From contig OZ345366.1 of the NCBI GenBank assembly GCA_977006965.1, forward strand, positions 1,984,001 through 2,048,000: 64,000 nt of DNA, in the 5' to 3' direction. This DNA comes from Phymatolithon calcareum (lineage: Eukaryota > Rhodophyta > Florideophyceae > Hapalidiales). Below, piece by piece: positions 32,801 to 42,700 of the stretch. The notes beneath the pieces were generated by a model that saw only the letters and a list, made by a program, of their open reading frames with translations, searched no databases and had not been told where the DNA came from. Positions within the stretch are counted from its first letter, which is position 1. Every line of letters begins with the position of its first letter. Position numbers and translations under genes: made by a program.

Positions 32801-33760
32801 TTCCGCGCCACATACAAGATTATCTCCGACCGATATTGGTGGCCATCTATGCGTAACGATGTCGCTAAGCACGTCCGCACGTGCGAAGAGTGCCAAAAAA
32901 GCAAGCCGTACGCTAAGTATAGGTCTACACAACGCCAGCCGGTAAGCGGCATCTTTGACACATGGTCGTTAGATTTCGCCAGGCCACTGCCGCGCTCGCA
33001 CAAAGGAAATCGATACCTCCTCATCAGGGTCGAGCACTTGACCGGATGGCCGATTGCTGCCGCACTTCCGAACGCGCTCAGTACAAACGTCGTCAAGTTC
33101 ATTCACGAACATATTGTCCAACCGTTCGGAGCTCCGCGGAGTATATTGAGCGACAACGGTACTCAGTTCACATCCGCGCATACTCAAGATTACGCCAATA
33201 ATATAAACACGACATGGCGTTTCGTTTCTCCGTACTCGCCATCATCAAATGGAAGATTGGAAAGGATGGTCCGCACGTTGAAATCGGCTTTACACAAGAC
33301 AATTGGGAGCGCCACTGCCAGTTGGGACAAAGCTCTGTCATCCGTTCTTGCAGGGTACCGCCGACGCCCAGGTCCGAAGGGCTTTTCACCTTTCGAGCTC
33401 CTGTACGGCGTTGTGCCGAGATTCACCGAGAGTCGCACACATTCCGTTTCAAACCGACCAGATCAAGCCCGCGAAATAGAGGTAACAACTATTCTTGGCA
33501 AGCGCGCGAGCAGAGTTGTTTCTCCCGGAACAAAACCGAAAGCCACGTTCAATGTTGGAGACGACGTCTTGCTCTACAACTACAACGCGCAGATTGGATT
33601 CAAGTTACCTTTCGGGACATCAAAATGGTTTGGTCCATTCCGTGTCACGGCTGCAGACCACCCCAGGTATGCACTACAGACTTCCTCCGGACGAAGATCG
33701 CGCCGGAGTATTCATGCCCGCCGTCTAATACGGTACTACCAGAGAGAGGGCAGCAGTTCA
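29860..33760 (+). pseudogene. Gypsy pol: protease, RT, RNase H, integrase in three frames
   Basis: The first frame (29900-32062) has the zinc knuckles, a protease active site (LIDTG at about 30615), and RT with VDFRKLNK, MPFGLMNAP and the YLDD catalytic box (about 31721). It then shifts near 31945. The second frame (about 31950-32735) has RNase H (VATDASSQSVGAVLSQ, FEREALA). It shifts again near 32740. The third frame (to about 33760) has the integrase HHCC finger (CEECQKSK) and the DDE core: SLDFARPLP, LSDNGTQF and GRLERM. A GPF/Y-like module follows (KWFGPFRV). No chromodomain is seen. The two frameshifts should make this copy non-autonomous. Confidence 0.9.
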
Positions 33761-33779
33761 GTGTCCCACTCTTCGGCAC

Positions 33780-34834
33780 GACATGCAACCCGCCCCACCA
33801 TCCTCTGCCAACCGATCCGTCGTCGCCAAATCGGCCACCAACCCTGCACAGCAGCACCACCACCGCAACAACATCTCTTCTTCCCCTTCCAAATCCCCTC
33901 CGCACACCACACAACCCCCTGCACATGCACATGCAAACAGTGTACCGCAACGCGTGCTCCCGCCCCGTTCCACCGTCAACCTCGACGAAAAGGGTCAGGC
34001 ACTCTTCACACTCGCCAGTAACATGCAACAGAGCAACTTCTCCTCCTCCCCCCCACATCCTACCGCCTCCTCGGACCGGCTTGCAAATGGTAATCTCAAG
34101 ACCACCGCCCTCGAAGAACCCCGCCGCCCCCATCGAGGTCATCGATCTCGACGGGTCGGATGACGAAAACAAGCCCATTGCCGCCCTGGGTCGACGTGCA
34201 CCCACGCGCATGCCGTCCTCTTCACAATCGAATTACCCCGTGCCGCAACGAGCGACCCGCCAACCATCCTTCAACAACATTTCCTACGCCCCTCGCGTCG
34301 ACCGCGCAGGCTTCCCCGTCCCCCAAGGCCGCGTCGTGGACACCCAGCCCACCGCCTCGCAGCAGTACAGCGCCAGCAGCGCGTACACTCAGCCAACCGA
34401 CACATCATCCGCATCCAGCGGCCGGGCCCTGCCCCCGCTCCCGGCGTGAATTCCTCCCCTCGCGACACATACACATCGCAATCCGCAAGACCTTCGCACA
34501 CAGCACCCCCACCGCCGCAACAGCCGACACAGACATATCGGTGCGCCACGCCGCCACCCTGTGCAAACGCCCACGCGCCGAGAAGAGACCAGTAGAACTC
34601 AGTGCGTCAGTCCAGATGTCCCAGTGCAAGTCCGCCGCGCAAGTCGCCAACTCGTCCCACTAACGCACGTACAAAGTTTGCCGGTTCCACGTTCGAGGCA
34701 GCCAGTCCCGTCCCGATGTTCCGTGCCGCATAGCAGTCTTTTGCGGCGATTGTGTGTCATGTCGGATTGCACGATGCTGTTGTAGGTGTTGAGATCGCCG
34801 GCGTTGGGAAGAGCGCCGTCCCGGTTGTGCCCCC
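33780..34834 (+). other. Host-like Pro/Ser-rich segment downstream of gypsy integrase
   Basis: After the integrase tail the base composition turns C-rich. Two overlapping frames encode low-complexity sequence. One of them (about 34130-34449) has a SUMO-interaction-like motif, VIDLDGSDDE, followed by Gln/Ser/Tyr-rich disordered sequence. The frames exchange at a C run near 34050. No retroelement domain is recognised. The bases before the 3' LTR (GTTGTGCCCCC) are pyrimidine-rich, where a polypurine tract would be expected. Confidence 0.5.
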
Positions 34835-35214
34835 TGCTGACCCCAATATTGGTCGTCTTGTTGATTGAATAGGCTGGAACGTGCCGAAGGAATCATTGCT
34901 GTTACTATCATACCCAGCGCATCCGGTTGCTTGCCGATGTCGCCAGGTTGGCGGTGTACCGTTTACAAATTCGCCGACGAAGGCAGATCTCTAATAGAGT
35001 TACATTTTTAATTGTCCCCTCGTTTAGTTAGTCTTACAGTGAGCTGGGTGCTGCTCACAAGAGCTCCGGCAAAACCTAGCGCTAGTTTATATAGTATCCT
35101 ACTTCGACCTTCGGCGAGAAGGAAGGCAGCTCACCGTCCACGACAAAGAGCCCCCAAAACGAAAACAAAAAAACATTCCCCATCTTTCTCTCTTCGTCCT
35201 TTTTCTCCCCCACA
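34835..35214 (+). repeat. Gypsy 3' LTR
   Basis: It aligns end to end with the 5' LTR over 380 bp. It is followed directly by the target duplication GACCT. Confidence 0.93.
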
Positions 35215-36022
35215 GACCTACACCCCCATCTTAGATTTTCACTTTTATTTTTTATGAGCTTGGGAATCCAAGAAGCTTATTGGACACTTTCTGTTATGGC
35301 AGTACATAATTGGCTTAGCAAAAAAAAAGTCCTCGCGCCGTGGAAACTTTTTCTAGAAATTCTCAGCAGAGGGTTCCTTCGAAAATCGGGACAGCTCCTT
35401 AAACGCGCAGTTTAAGACCACTTCCTGATCAGTTCTTCGCATTTTGAAAACTGTTATAGAGATCCAAGAATGTAGGTTACGCAAAAACCAAAAAAAATCA
35501 AAGAAAAGGGATGAAATAAGGAGTGTAGAGCACTTTTCGTAATTCTGATCTTGAAAAAGAATCGCCTACAAAGATGGACAATTATCTCGAAAAGGACTCT
35601 ATGAATTTCTTATTGCCTGGGTCAAAAGTTTCAAATGGTTGTAGACTACTACAGGAATACCGCAAATTTGGTAAAATCGAACGTCTAGGTGGCAAACAAG
35701 TTCGCGCAGCGAGACGAAAAGTTTTTTAAAATCGGCAAAGGAACAGGCGAAAAATATAGTAAAATTCACGTTGCGCCCCGACGAGAAGCTGAAACTGTTC
35801 GAAGGAAACACAGTAAGCATTTTTCTGTAATGATTGATTAGAGCCGAATATTGGAAACTTTTGCTGACTTCATATTTGAAATATTTCACTTGTTTCTACA
35901 CATTTTCTTGAAACTGGATGCAGTCCCGTCGGTGCAAACGACATATTTAAAATTTTCATCCCGTTTATGAGCATTGTTTCGGCCAGTGAGAGCACTTCAA
36001 AGATGGGGAAGTAGGTCCTTAA

Positions 36023-36940
36023 TCTTAGTCTTCTGCAAAAGATGACGAATCAAGTCCCATTCCACGCGAAGTGACATGCTCTTGCGACCATTGAATTTTT
36101 CCACGAGTGCCTTCTGAACTATACCGCGCAGCTTTTTGACTTCGAAAAGGCTCCGTATAGTCTGGAGCACTCTGCGAAACCGGTCACCGATGCTGCCTTC
36201 GTGTGTGCAGATGTACCGACCACACACGGCCGGTCTTTTCTCGCGGAGTGCAGGTCTGGTACTTCTGGTAACGAACATATTTTCGTTGCTTGCACCGAGC
36301 GAGGCGACGTTAAGTTAGTAGTGTGGATATTCCTCGCACAGAAGATAAGCCCGGCTTTACGAATAATATTCGTGGTGTGAGCGAGATATTTTGAATTTTG
36401 CTTTATGGATTTTTTTCGAGCCTTTAACTAGCCCCTCAATTGAGGCGGTCCGTCAAATAGACACTAGTAGGGGGCTAACAAACAGTGCTTCAATTTTTAC
36501 CTCTACTTAGATTATGGCAGGGCGTTATCGTCTTTCAAAGGAACACCGTAGCTGAAAGTCCATTCAGGAATAACGTCAAAACCTCTTCAGCTGTTATGAA
36601 AGTAATTCCTGTCCCACGAAGGGCTTGGGGGACGAAAAACAAGGCGAAAGTGGCGTTACAAACGCTGCGAGACCGCATATCACTTCACGGATACGAGTTC
36701 ATCATTTGATTGATTTAATCCATTTTTTATAAGTCTGCTCTTTCTTTCTTTATTGCGAGAGTGCGCACAATGCGCGACTTGTTAAGCGGTATGCTCTACC
36801 CTACCCTACGATTGAGGTGTTGTCTGAAGCGGTAGCTCGATTTGGAATCCATTCTGCTACTCAGAAGTCTGCTCTTAATTAATTTGCTTGGGCGCAAATT
36901 GCTTACCCCACCCCGACACTGCAATATGGAGCGACCTGTC
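36023..36940. other. Duplicated non-coding stretch upstream of the beta-amylase stop
   Basis: The first 440 bp are the end of the old repeat element; the rest matches 18170-18700 of unit 1 at about 80-85% identity. No gene is seen. It should contain the beta-amylase 3' UTR. Confidence 0.6.
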
Positions 36941-38677
36941 TCATCTCACTGGTCTCTGCTTCAACGCCCGCATCTCCCGCACAAGCCGTTCCATATTCTG
37001 CAAGTGTTCTTCCTCCAGTAGCGCCGGAGTTAACCTCAGCAATGTGAACCCATGCGCCAAAGCGTTAGTCCACTTGAAAGCTCGAATGATCTGTGCGTGC
37101 GCCTCCCAGTCATACCGCTCTAGCGCGTTTTCCCCAGCAACCATAACGCCTTCCTTTGACGCGACTCGGAATACTTCCCGCACCAATTGCTTCGGTCCAC
37201 ATCTGGCCTTCAGAAACGGTTGCTTAACCGTTTTCATTTCAAGGCATGTGAAATCGAATACGACTGAGTGCTTCTTAAACAGTTTAGCCGCCTCCTCATA
37301 AAAATTAAAGTCGCGCGACACATAGTACCCTGCCGTGGACTCTGCCGGCCGCGATGTGGTAAAGTACCACCAATGAATCCCGCTGATTTTCACGGCAAGG
37401 GCCACGGAACTTTCGCCTTTTCTCACGACTTTCCGTACGTTGCTTAGCATGTCGTCACAGTGACGCAGCAATACACGCGAATACCACTCCTGGAAGAATT
37501 TGCCATAATCAGACTTGAAACCTCTTGTGAAAAAGGATGTCGCAAACGGCGTATCGTTGTAGCTCCCTGCTCCGTCTGGGGGTACACTCCACTTTCCTGC
37601 ACTTTCGGATGCGGCGGGATTAGTACTTTCATTTGCACATTTGGCCAAACTGCTCAGAAGATGGAGGTCGTAACTTTGAAATTCTCCAATGCCCGGAAAT
37701 TTCCACTTGCCGGGGCTCATCGGATAGCTGGGATACCGCAATTCTCCACACGGACCAACACCAACCTGCAACTCTGTTATTACGCTTTCGAGATAATCGT
37801 TCCCTCCACTGGACATGTAGGAGCAAAACGCTTCGATGAAATCCGCGTAAGCTTCCATTGGCGATCGCAGTTTTGGGGCCTGTGCAGCATCGCGTTCAGA
37901 AGTTTGCGCAGCGGTTTCCAATGGCGTGCTCGCCGTCGCCGATTGCATAGGCTCAATCCCACTCTCGTTTCCAGTGACCACAGGCGTTTCGGTATTCTCA
38001 CTTTCCGAAACATGACTCTTCAGTCCCGGTGTCTTGGAATCATCAGGAATTGTCGTCGAAGACTGCTGCTCCTTCCCTTGCTTCTCCTCTTGAACAACGG
38101 CGGGAGAAGTCGACACAGGCACATTTTCGGCAATCATCGCACCAGGAAGAAATGCATGATGGTCCGTTCCAAAGCTAAGATACTCCCGATTGAGCTCAGT
38201 TACCTTCGCGATTGCCTCCGTCCGATCTCTAAACCAAGCGTCATGCTCATCAGCCGCGCTACCAACCCACTCCGGGAGCGGAATGTTAACGTCGTCGCCG
38301 ACATTTCCACCGCAAGCATGGAAACACATGGTCACTTGCATTTTCAGATCGAGTTTCTTGCAAGTTTCTGCCAGCCTGCCGTACAATGCAAAGTCGTACA
38401 CCCGTGGCTCAGGCTCACAAATCCCCCACCACACATCGACCATGATACCATGCACGCCGGCGCGTGCGAGAAGTGAGAGTGCATTTTCTATTTCAGCAGC
38501 GGGAATGCGCGGATTCTCGAGGGCAAAGTCGAGCGGCATCATGACAAATACTGGGATCCCATCGGTTGGCCGATTGTTCGACTCGAGGAGTCTCGCACCT
38601 GGAAATGCTCGCACCAATGCGAGAAGGGTGTCGAACGCGACTGCGCGCAGCGGCCGCAGCAAAGGTGGAACCCACAT
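36941..38677 (-). CDS. Beta-amylase (GH14), intact copy
   Basis: It hydrolyses alpha-1,4-glucan from the non-reducing end to maltose; here the likely substrate is floridean starch in the cytosol. From ATG 38677 it is 578 aa. GH14 landmarks in order: GIPVFVMMPLD (about 40), GIMVDVWWGICE (about 78), the flexible loop CGGNVGD (about 122), GPCGELRYPSYP with the proton-donor Glu (about 312), SGIHWWY, and FTCLEM with the second catalytic Glu. Between LSFGTDHHAF and the MEAYADF block is an ~85-residue Ser/Thr/Glu-rich insert not found in plant enzymes I know, probably a disordered loop. The frame extends upstream without an ATG (TTG at 38701). Unit 1 keeps a longer in-frame leader, which an 11-nt difference breaks in unit 2, so the true start is uncertain. 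No intron is seen. Confidence 0.93.
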   Translation of the reverse strand: MWVPPLLRPLRAVAFDTLLALVRAFPGARLLESNNRPTDGIPVFVMMPLDFALENPRIPAAEIENALSLLARAGVHGIMVDVWWGICEPEPRVYDFALYGRLAETCKKLDLKMQVTMCFHACGGNVGDDVNIPLPEWVGSAADEHDAWFRDRTEAIAKVTELNREYLSFGTDHHAFLPGAMIAENVPVSTSPAVVQEEKQGKEQQSSTTIPDDSKTPGLKSHVSESENTETPVVTGNESGIEPMQSATASTPLETAAQTSERDAAQAPKLRSPMEAYADFIEAFCSYMSSGGNDYLESVITELQVGVGPCGELRYPSYPMSPGKWKFPGIGEFQSYDLHLLSSLAKCANESTNPAASESAGKWSVPPDGAGSYNDTPFATSFFTRGFKSDYGKFFQEWYSRVLLRHCDDMLSNVRKVVRKGESSVALAVKISGIHWWYFTTSRPAESTAGYYVSRDFNFYEEAAKLFKKHSVVFDFTCLEMKTVKQPFLKARCGPKQLVREVFRVASKEGVMVAGENALERYDWEAHAQIIRAFKWTNALAHGFTLLRLTPALLEEEHLQNMERLVREMRALKQRPVR

Positions 38678-38877
38678 CGCGTGAACTTCGGTCGGGCGCA
38701 AGCGTGGTGATGGTCGGGATGCAGAGGGTGCTCAAGGGCTCTGTAATCAGCATTGGTCAACAGGAAGCAAATTGACCAATCAAGTGAGTAAATTTTCCCG
38801 TTGGTCCAAGTGCCCGTATATGGTTGGCTGATCTCAGCAATAGTCAGATTCATGATGCACTGGCGGAAATTGTGTGA

Positions 38878-39705
38878 TCTAAAAGGGTCGCCGAGAGAAA
38901 TACCCTACTCGCGAAAGCACGTGCAGACACTGCGACGGGATTTCCAAGAAATATCCTGCGGATGATTGGTGAAAAAATTTTGCCGTACCCTCAGATATCC
39001 TCGTGAAAACATAGGACGTTTGCCTGAAAACTGGGGCTTGGGATGTGGCAACCTTGCAACACGTCTGGTACCTCTAAACATTCAGTAGCGCCAGAACAAT
39101 GCATCTGCTATCATGCGGCTCCGCGCAGCCGGCTAGATAGTATGCCGAATTATTATCAGGTTTCTCTATCTAAAGGCCAAAGTTCAACCATATCGTCATC
39201 CACGGTGTTCTAGCAGCGTTTGATGAGCGTGTGTGAGATTTGAACAAGTTTCGGCCTTTGGAGCAGCTGCTCTCGATGGTTTATTTCAAGTTCAGTCACA
39301 CGGGGCGGCAGTACTCTCTGTCATTGTACAGAAGATGGATTGAGAGGTGGAACTCTGCATGTATGTGCATCGAGCTCTGCTGAGCAACAGCAAGTGCGCG
39401 ACATTGGTTTCATCTGGAATCGGGTCTGCATAGCTCTCTATGATCACATTGGTCCACGTGGAATATCGTGCAACCCCTTCAGACTTTTCCGGGGGGGCGA
39501 CTGTATACGTATAGGGTGATATTGTACGCGTTAAACCGACGCCTTCGCACAGAGATACACACTTCCACCAAGCCTGTTTCTTAAGGACACTCGTGCTCAC
39601 GTCCTCCAAACCCACCTGAGGATCTTTGCAAAGCACGCCACACAAGGTGGTAAGCTATTAGTTTGGCGATAGGGCTGTGACTCGACGTCTATTCCCTTTG
39701 CCGAA
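38878..39705. other. Intergenic region between beta-amylase and the NLR-like gene
   Basis: This is single-copy sequence after the duplication edge. The two genes diverge, so promoters for both should lie here. I see no repeat or RNA gene. Short frames on the minus strand (for example 39292-39645) have no recognisable features. Confidence 0.5.
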
Positions 39706-42700
39706 ATGACTGAAGCCGTAGGTCTTGTGTTCGGCGTTGTCGGCATCATCAATCAGTTGGCACAGAGATTGTCCAACATAAAGAAGCGCTGCGAAGACTT
39801 CGGGTCCTTGCCCGACAACTGGAATTCGTGCATCAAGTCCTTCGAAGACTGCCAAACAAGTGTTGAAAGTATCGGAGCAACGCTTGTGGATGACAAGGAA
39901 GCTATTGGCGAACGTGCGATAAGCACGTTTCGCACCATTCTCAAGCAAGTCGAGGAATCCCTGGCAACGGCTGGGCCTATGTTGAAGAGCCTAGAGCATG
40001 AGTTTACAAGAGAGAGCTCTCCTGCAACAGAGAGTGTGAGCACTCATATTGTCGGTAACTCTTCGAAACAAGGGCGGGGTTCATTGCGAAATATGAATCG
40101 GATCGTTGACGGTCGGCGAGTGAACGAGGGCAAGCTATTTGCTAGGTTGAACAAGGTGAAAACAATGCTTGAAGAACTTGACGCGATATGGAAGGAGGCT
40201 CGATCCACGATTGAACTTGTATCAATAGCTCTCGTTATCCCTTCTATGAGAGGTAATGACAGGATTGCATGTGACGAATACGTTGTGCATTTTGATGAGC
40301 CTCTGCTTCTAAAGAATGTGGTGCTAAACTTCAGTGGTGATACCATGGAGGCAGCCTTGAAGCGTGCAGTATTATCTGACTCTGCCGGTGAAAGGGTGAC
40401 GGCTGCTGCTAGTCCAAGTCTTCTTGGGGCAGTGGGAATGGGTGGAGTGGGGAAAACCGTTGCACTTCAGGGTCTTTGCCATGAATCAGAAGTACAGAAC
40501 AAGTACCTGGACGGGGTGTTCTTCGTAACTCTTGGACAGGACGCTGCTGAAGAGGATGTAATTGAATGTGTTGCACACTTCGTTGAAAGCACGGGCGGCA
40601 AGTCTCTTGCCAGGGATATCACAAAGAAGAGATCTGCAGAATCAGCTGCTAGGCAAGCGTCTCTGTGGTTCAAAGGTAGGTGTGCCCTGTTCGTGTGCGA
40701 TGATATCTGGTCTTTCGACGGGCACCCAATTGGATATCTAAGTTCGCTTAAGCTGTTGCTTTGCAACTCACCATCAAGTGCGATGGTCATATCGACACGG
40801 GAGAAGTCCATCTCGCAACAGTTCCTCCAGGTGCAGTTCAGCCCGCGCGAAGTTCTTGGGCAGCAGGCGTTGAGCATTCTCACCAAGTATGCTGGCATCG
40901 AAACTGAATCTGTTCACGCATCAAGCGATACTTGGGCGGCATTTCGAGACATCTTGGATGTGTGCGCTGGACTGCCAGTGGCATTAGGTGCTGCTGGGAC
41001 CAGTCTGCGCAACTTAATCGAAGAAAACAGTGACAGCATTGATCGATCGGCGGTAATCTATGCGCATGAACTGAAAGAAAACATCGAAAGTGTAGGAGAA
41101 GAAAGTGTTGATGAGTACCGGGGACTGAGAGCTGTTGTTGAGACCAGTTTGCGGCATTGCGAAAAGTGGGCGCGTGGGACAGAAGGTCGAAGGAAACTGG
41201 GATGCGAATTGAGCGTAAGAGAAAAGTTTGAAGCGCTGAGTGTTCTACGGAAGCAGGCTTGGATTCCTCGGACATCCCTAAAACGTCTGTGGGAGACTGA
41301 CGAGCGAGCGACTAAGCACCTTATGTCCAAACTCTCAGATATGCACCTAGTTTTGCGGCGCAGGAACGAAACTCCAGCGGGAGAGGTGGACGGACTGGCA
41401 CTACACGATCTCGTGCTTGAACAAGCCAAGACGCTATCTATTGAAAACAATCGTGCTTCTCTTTGGCATGCACGTTTCCTCGACGGATACATGCGGAAAG
41501 CGTCTGCTAACGTGCTGCAGTCAAATAAGTATAATTGCCGCGAGTGGTGGGATTGTGAAAAACTACCGGAGGATGGGTACATTGAAAAGAACCTCGCTCG
41601 ACACTTGGCCATGAGCGAAGGGTGTGAGCTGGAATCGTTGCTGTCGGATGTACGATGGTCGAGGAGGCGAATGAAGGTTGGAGGAATAGTCGCTCTGCGG
41701 AACGATTTTCAAGAATTATCGCATGGTAGCAGGAGAGCTATTAGTGCGGGCGCAGTGCTCAGCGCCCTCGAAGAAAGCTGGGTGAACATCAATAAGAGTA
41801 TACACGCAACTTCGTTTGAAATGTATGGTCGGTTGCACTCGCAGTGCTCATCCTCCGAGTTTGTGCAGCGATTCCTGTCAAGTGTGTTGAAGCATGTTCC
41901 GAAGCCTCACTATGCGCCGAAGCACGAGCTGCGATGGAGAGCCGATGCCGGACAACTCTTCCGTATCGACTTTGATGAGCGTGTTAAAGCTCTGTGTTCG
42001 AGCGAAGAACAAAATATAATTGCAGTCGTGCAAAGACACGAAATCCATGTTTTGGATTTGCAAGCGATGTGTACTGTGCACATATTGAAGGGTCATGACG
42101 ATAGGATCTCCAGTGTTGCAATGAACGCGGACGGAAGTCGCATTGTTTCGGCATCTGATGACAAAACTGTTCGTGTGTGGGATGGGCAGAGAGGAGAGTG
42201 CGTACTGGGACCACTCCATGGACACCAAGGTGCTGTGGAGTGCGTTGCAATCAGCGCAGACGGAAGTCGCATTGTTTCGGCATCTGATGACAAAACTGTT
42301 CGTGTGTGGGATGGGCAGAGAGGAGAGTGCGTACTGGGACCACTCCATGGACACCAAGGTGCTGTGGAGTGCGTTGCAATCAGCGCAGACGGAAGTCGCA
42401 TTGTTTCGGCATCTTCGGACCGTACTGTTCGAGTATGGGATGGACAGAGCGGAGAATGCGTCCTGGGACCACTCCTTGGACACCAAGGTGCTGTCTACTG
42501 CGTTGCAATAAGTGCGGACGGAAGTCGCATTGTTTCGGGGTCGGACTGCACTGTTCGTGTATGGGATGTACAGAGCGGAGAATGCACGCTGGGACCACTG
42601 CGTGGACACCAAGGTGCTGTCTACTGCGTTGCAATCAGCGCGGACGGAAGACGCATTATTTCGGGATCTCCGGACAACACTGTTCGTGTGTGGGAAGGGC

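Larger units (their letters stand above)
28795..35214 (+). mobile_element. Ty3/gypsy LTR retrotransposon, young but with broken frames
   Basis: The 6.4-kb element has 380-bp LTRs differing at about four bases and two 1-nt indels, and a perfect 5-bp target duplication GACCT (28790-28794, 35215-35219). The order gag, protease, reverse transcriptase, RNase H, integrase is that of Ty3/gypsy. Despite the young LTRs, pol is split over three frames. An unusual ~1-kb proline/serine-rich segment lies between integrase and the 3' LTR. Confidence 0.95.
28789..36018. mobile_element. TTAA-type MITE (about 805 bp) split by the gypsy element
   Basis: Unit 1 reads GTCTTAATCTTAG without interruption (about 15930). 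In unit 2 TTAA occurs on both sides (28785-28788, 36019-36022) of a block whose ends are inverted repeats: GGACCTACACCCCCATCTT on the left and GGACCTACTTCCCCATCTT on the right, reverse complemented. The left end is cut after six bases by the gypsy LTR. TTAA duplications are typical of piggyBac and some Kolobok elements. No transposase is present. Confidence 0.8.
27274..36467. mobile_element. Old TIR-like repeat element, unit 2 copy (interrupted)
   Basis: The left end GTGGTGTCTATTTGAC at 27274 and the inverse end CTAGTGTCTATTTGACGG at 36467 match unit 1. Removing the gypsy and MITE leaves about 2 kb. Frames shared with unit 1 (for example RTLNGDFVSENGGIRNH on the minus strand near 28360) suggest decayed coding sequence of unknown type. 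Confidence 0.4.
21135..38877. repeat. Tandem segmental duplication, unit 2
   Basis: It repeats the order of unit 1 from the truncated panB leader to the beta-amylase upstream region. Its right edge is the same sequence (CGGAAATTGTGTGA at 38877), followed by unrelated DNA. Private additions are the 136-bp array, the TTAA MITE and the gypsy element. Confidence 0.9.
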
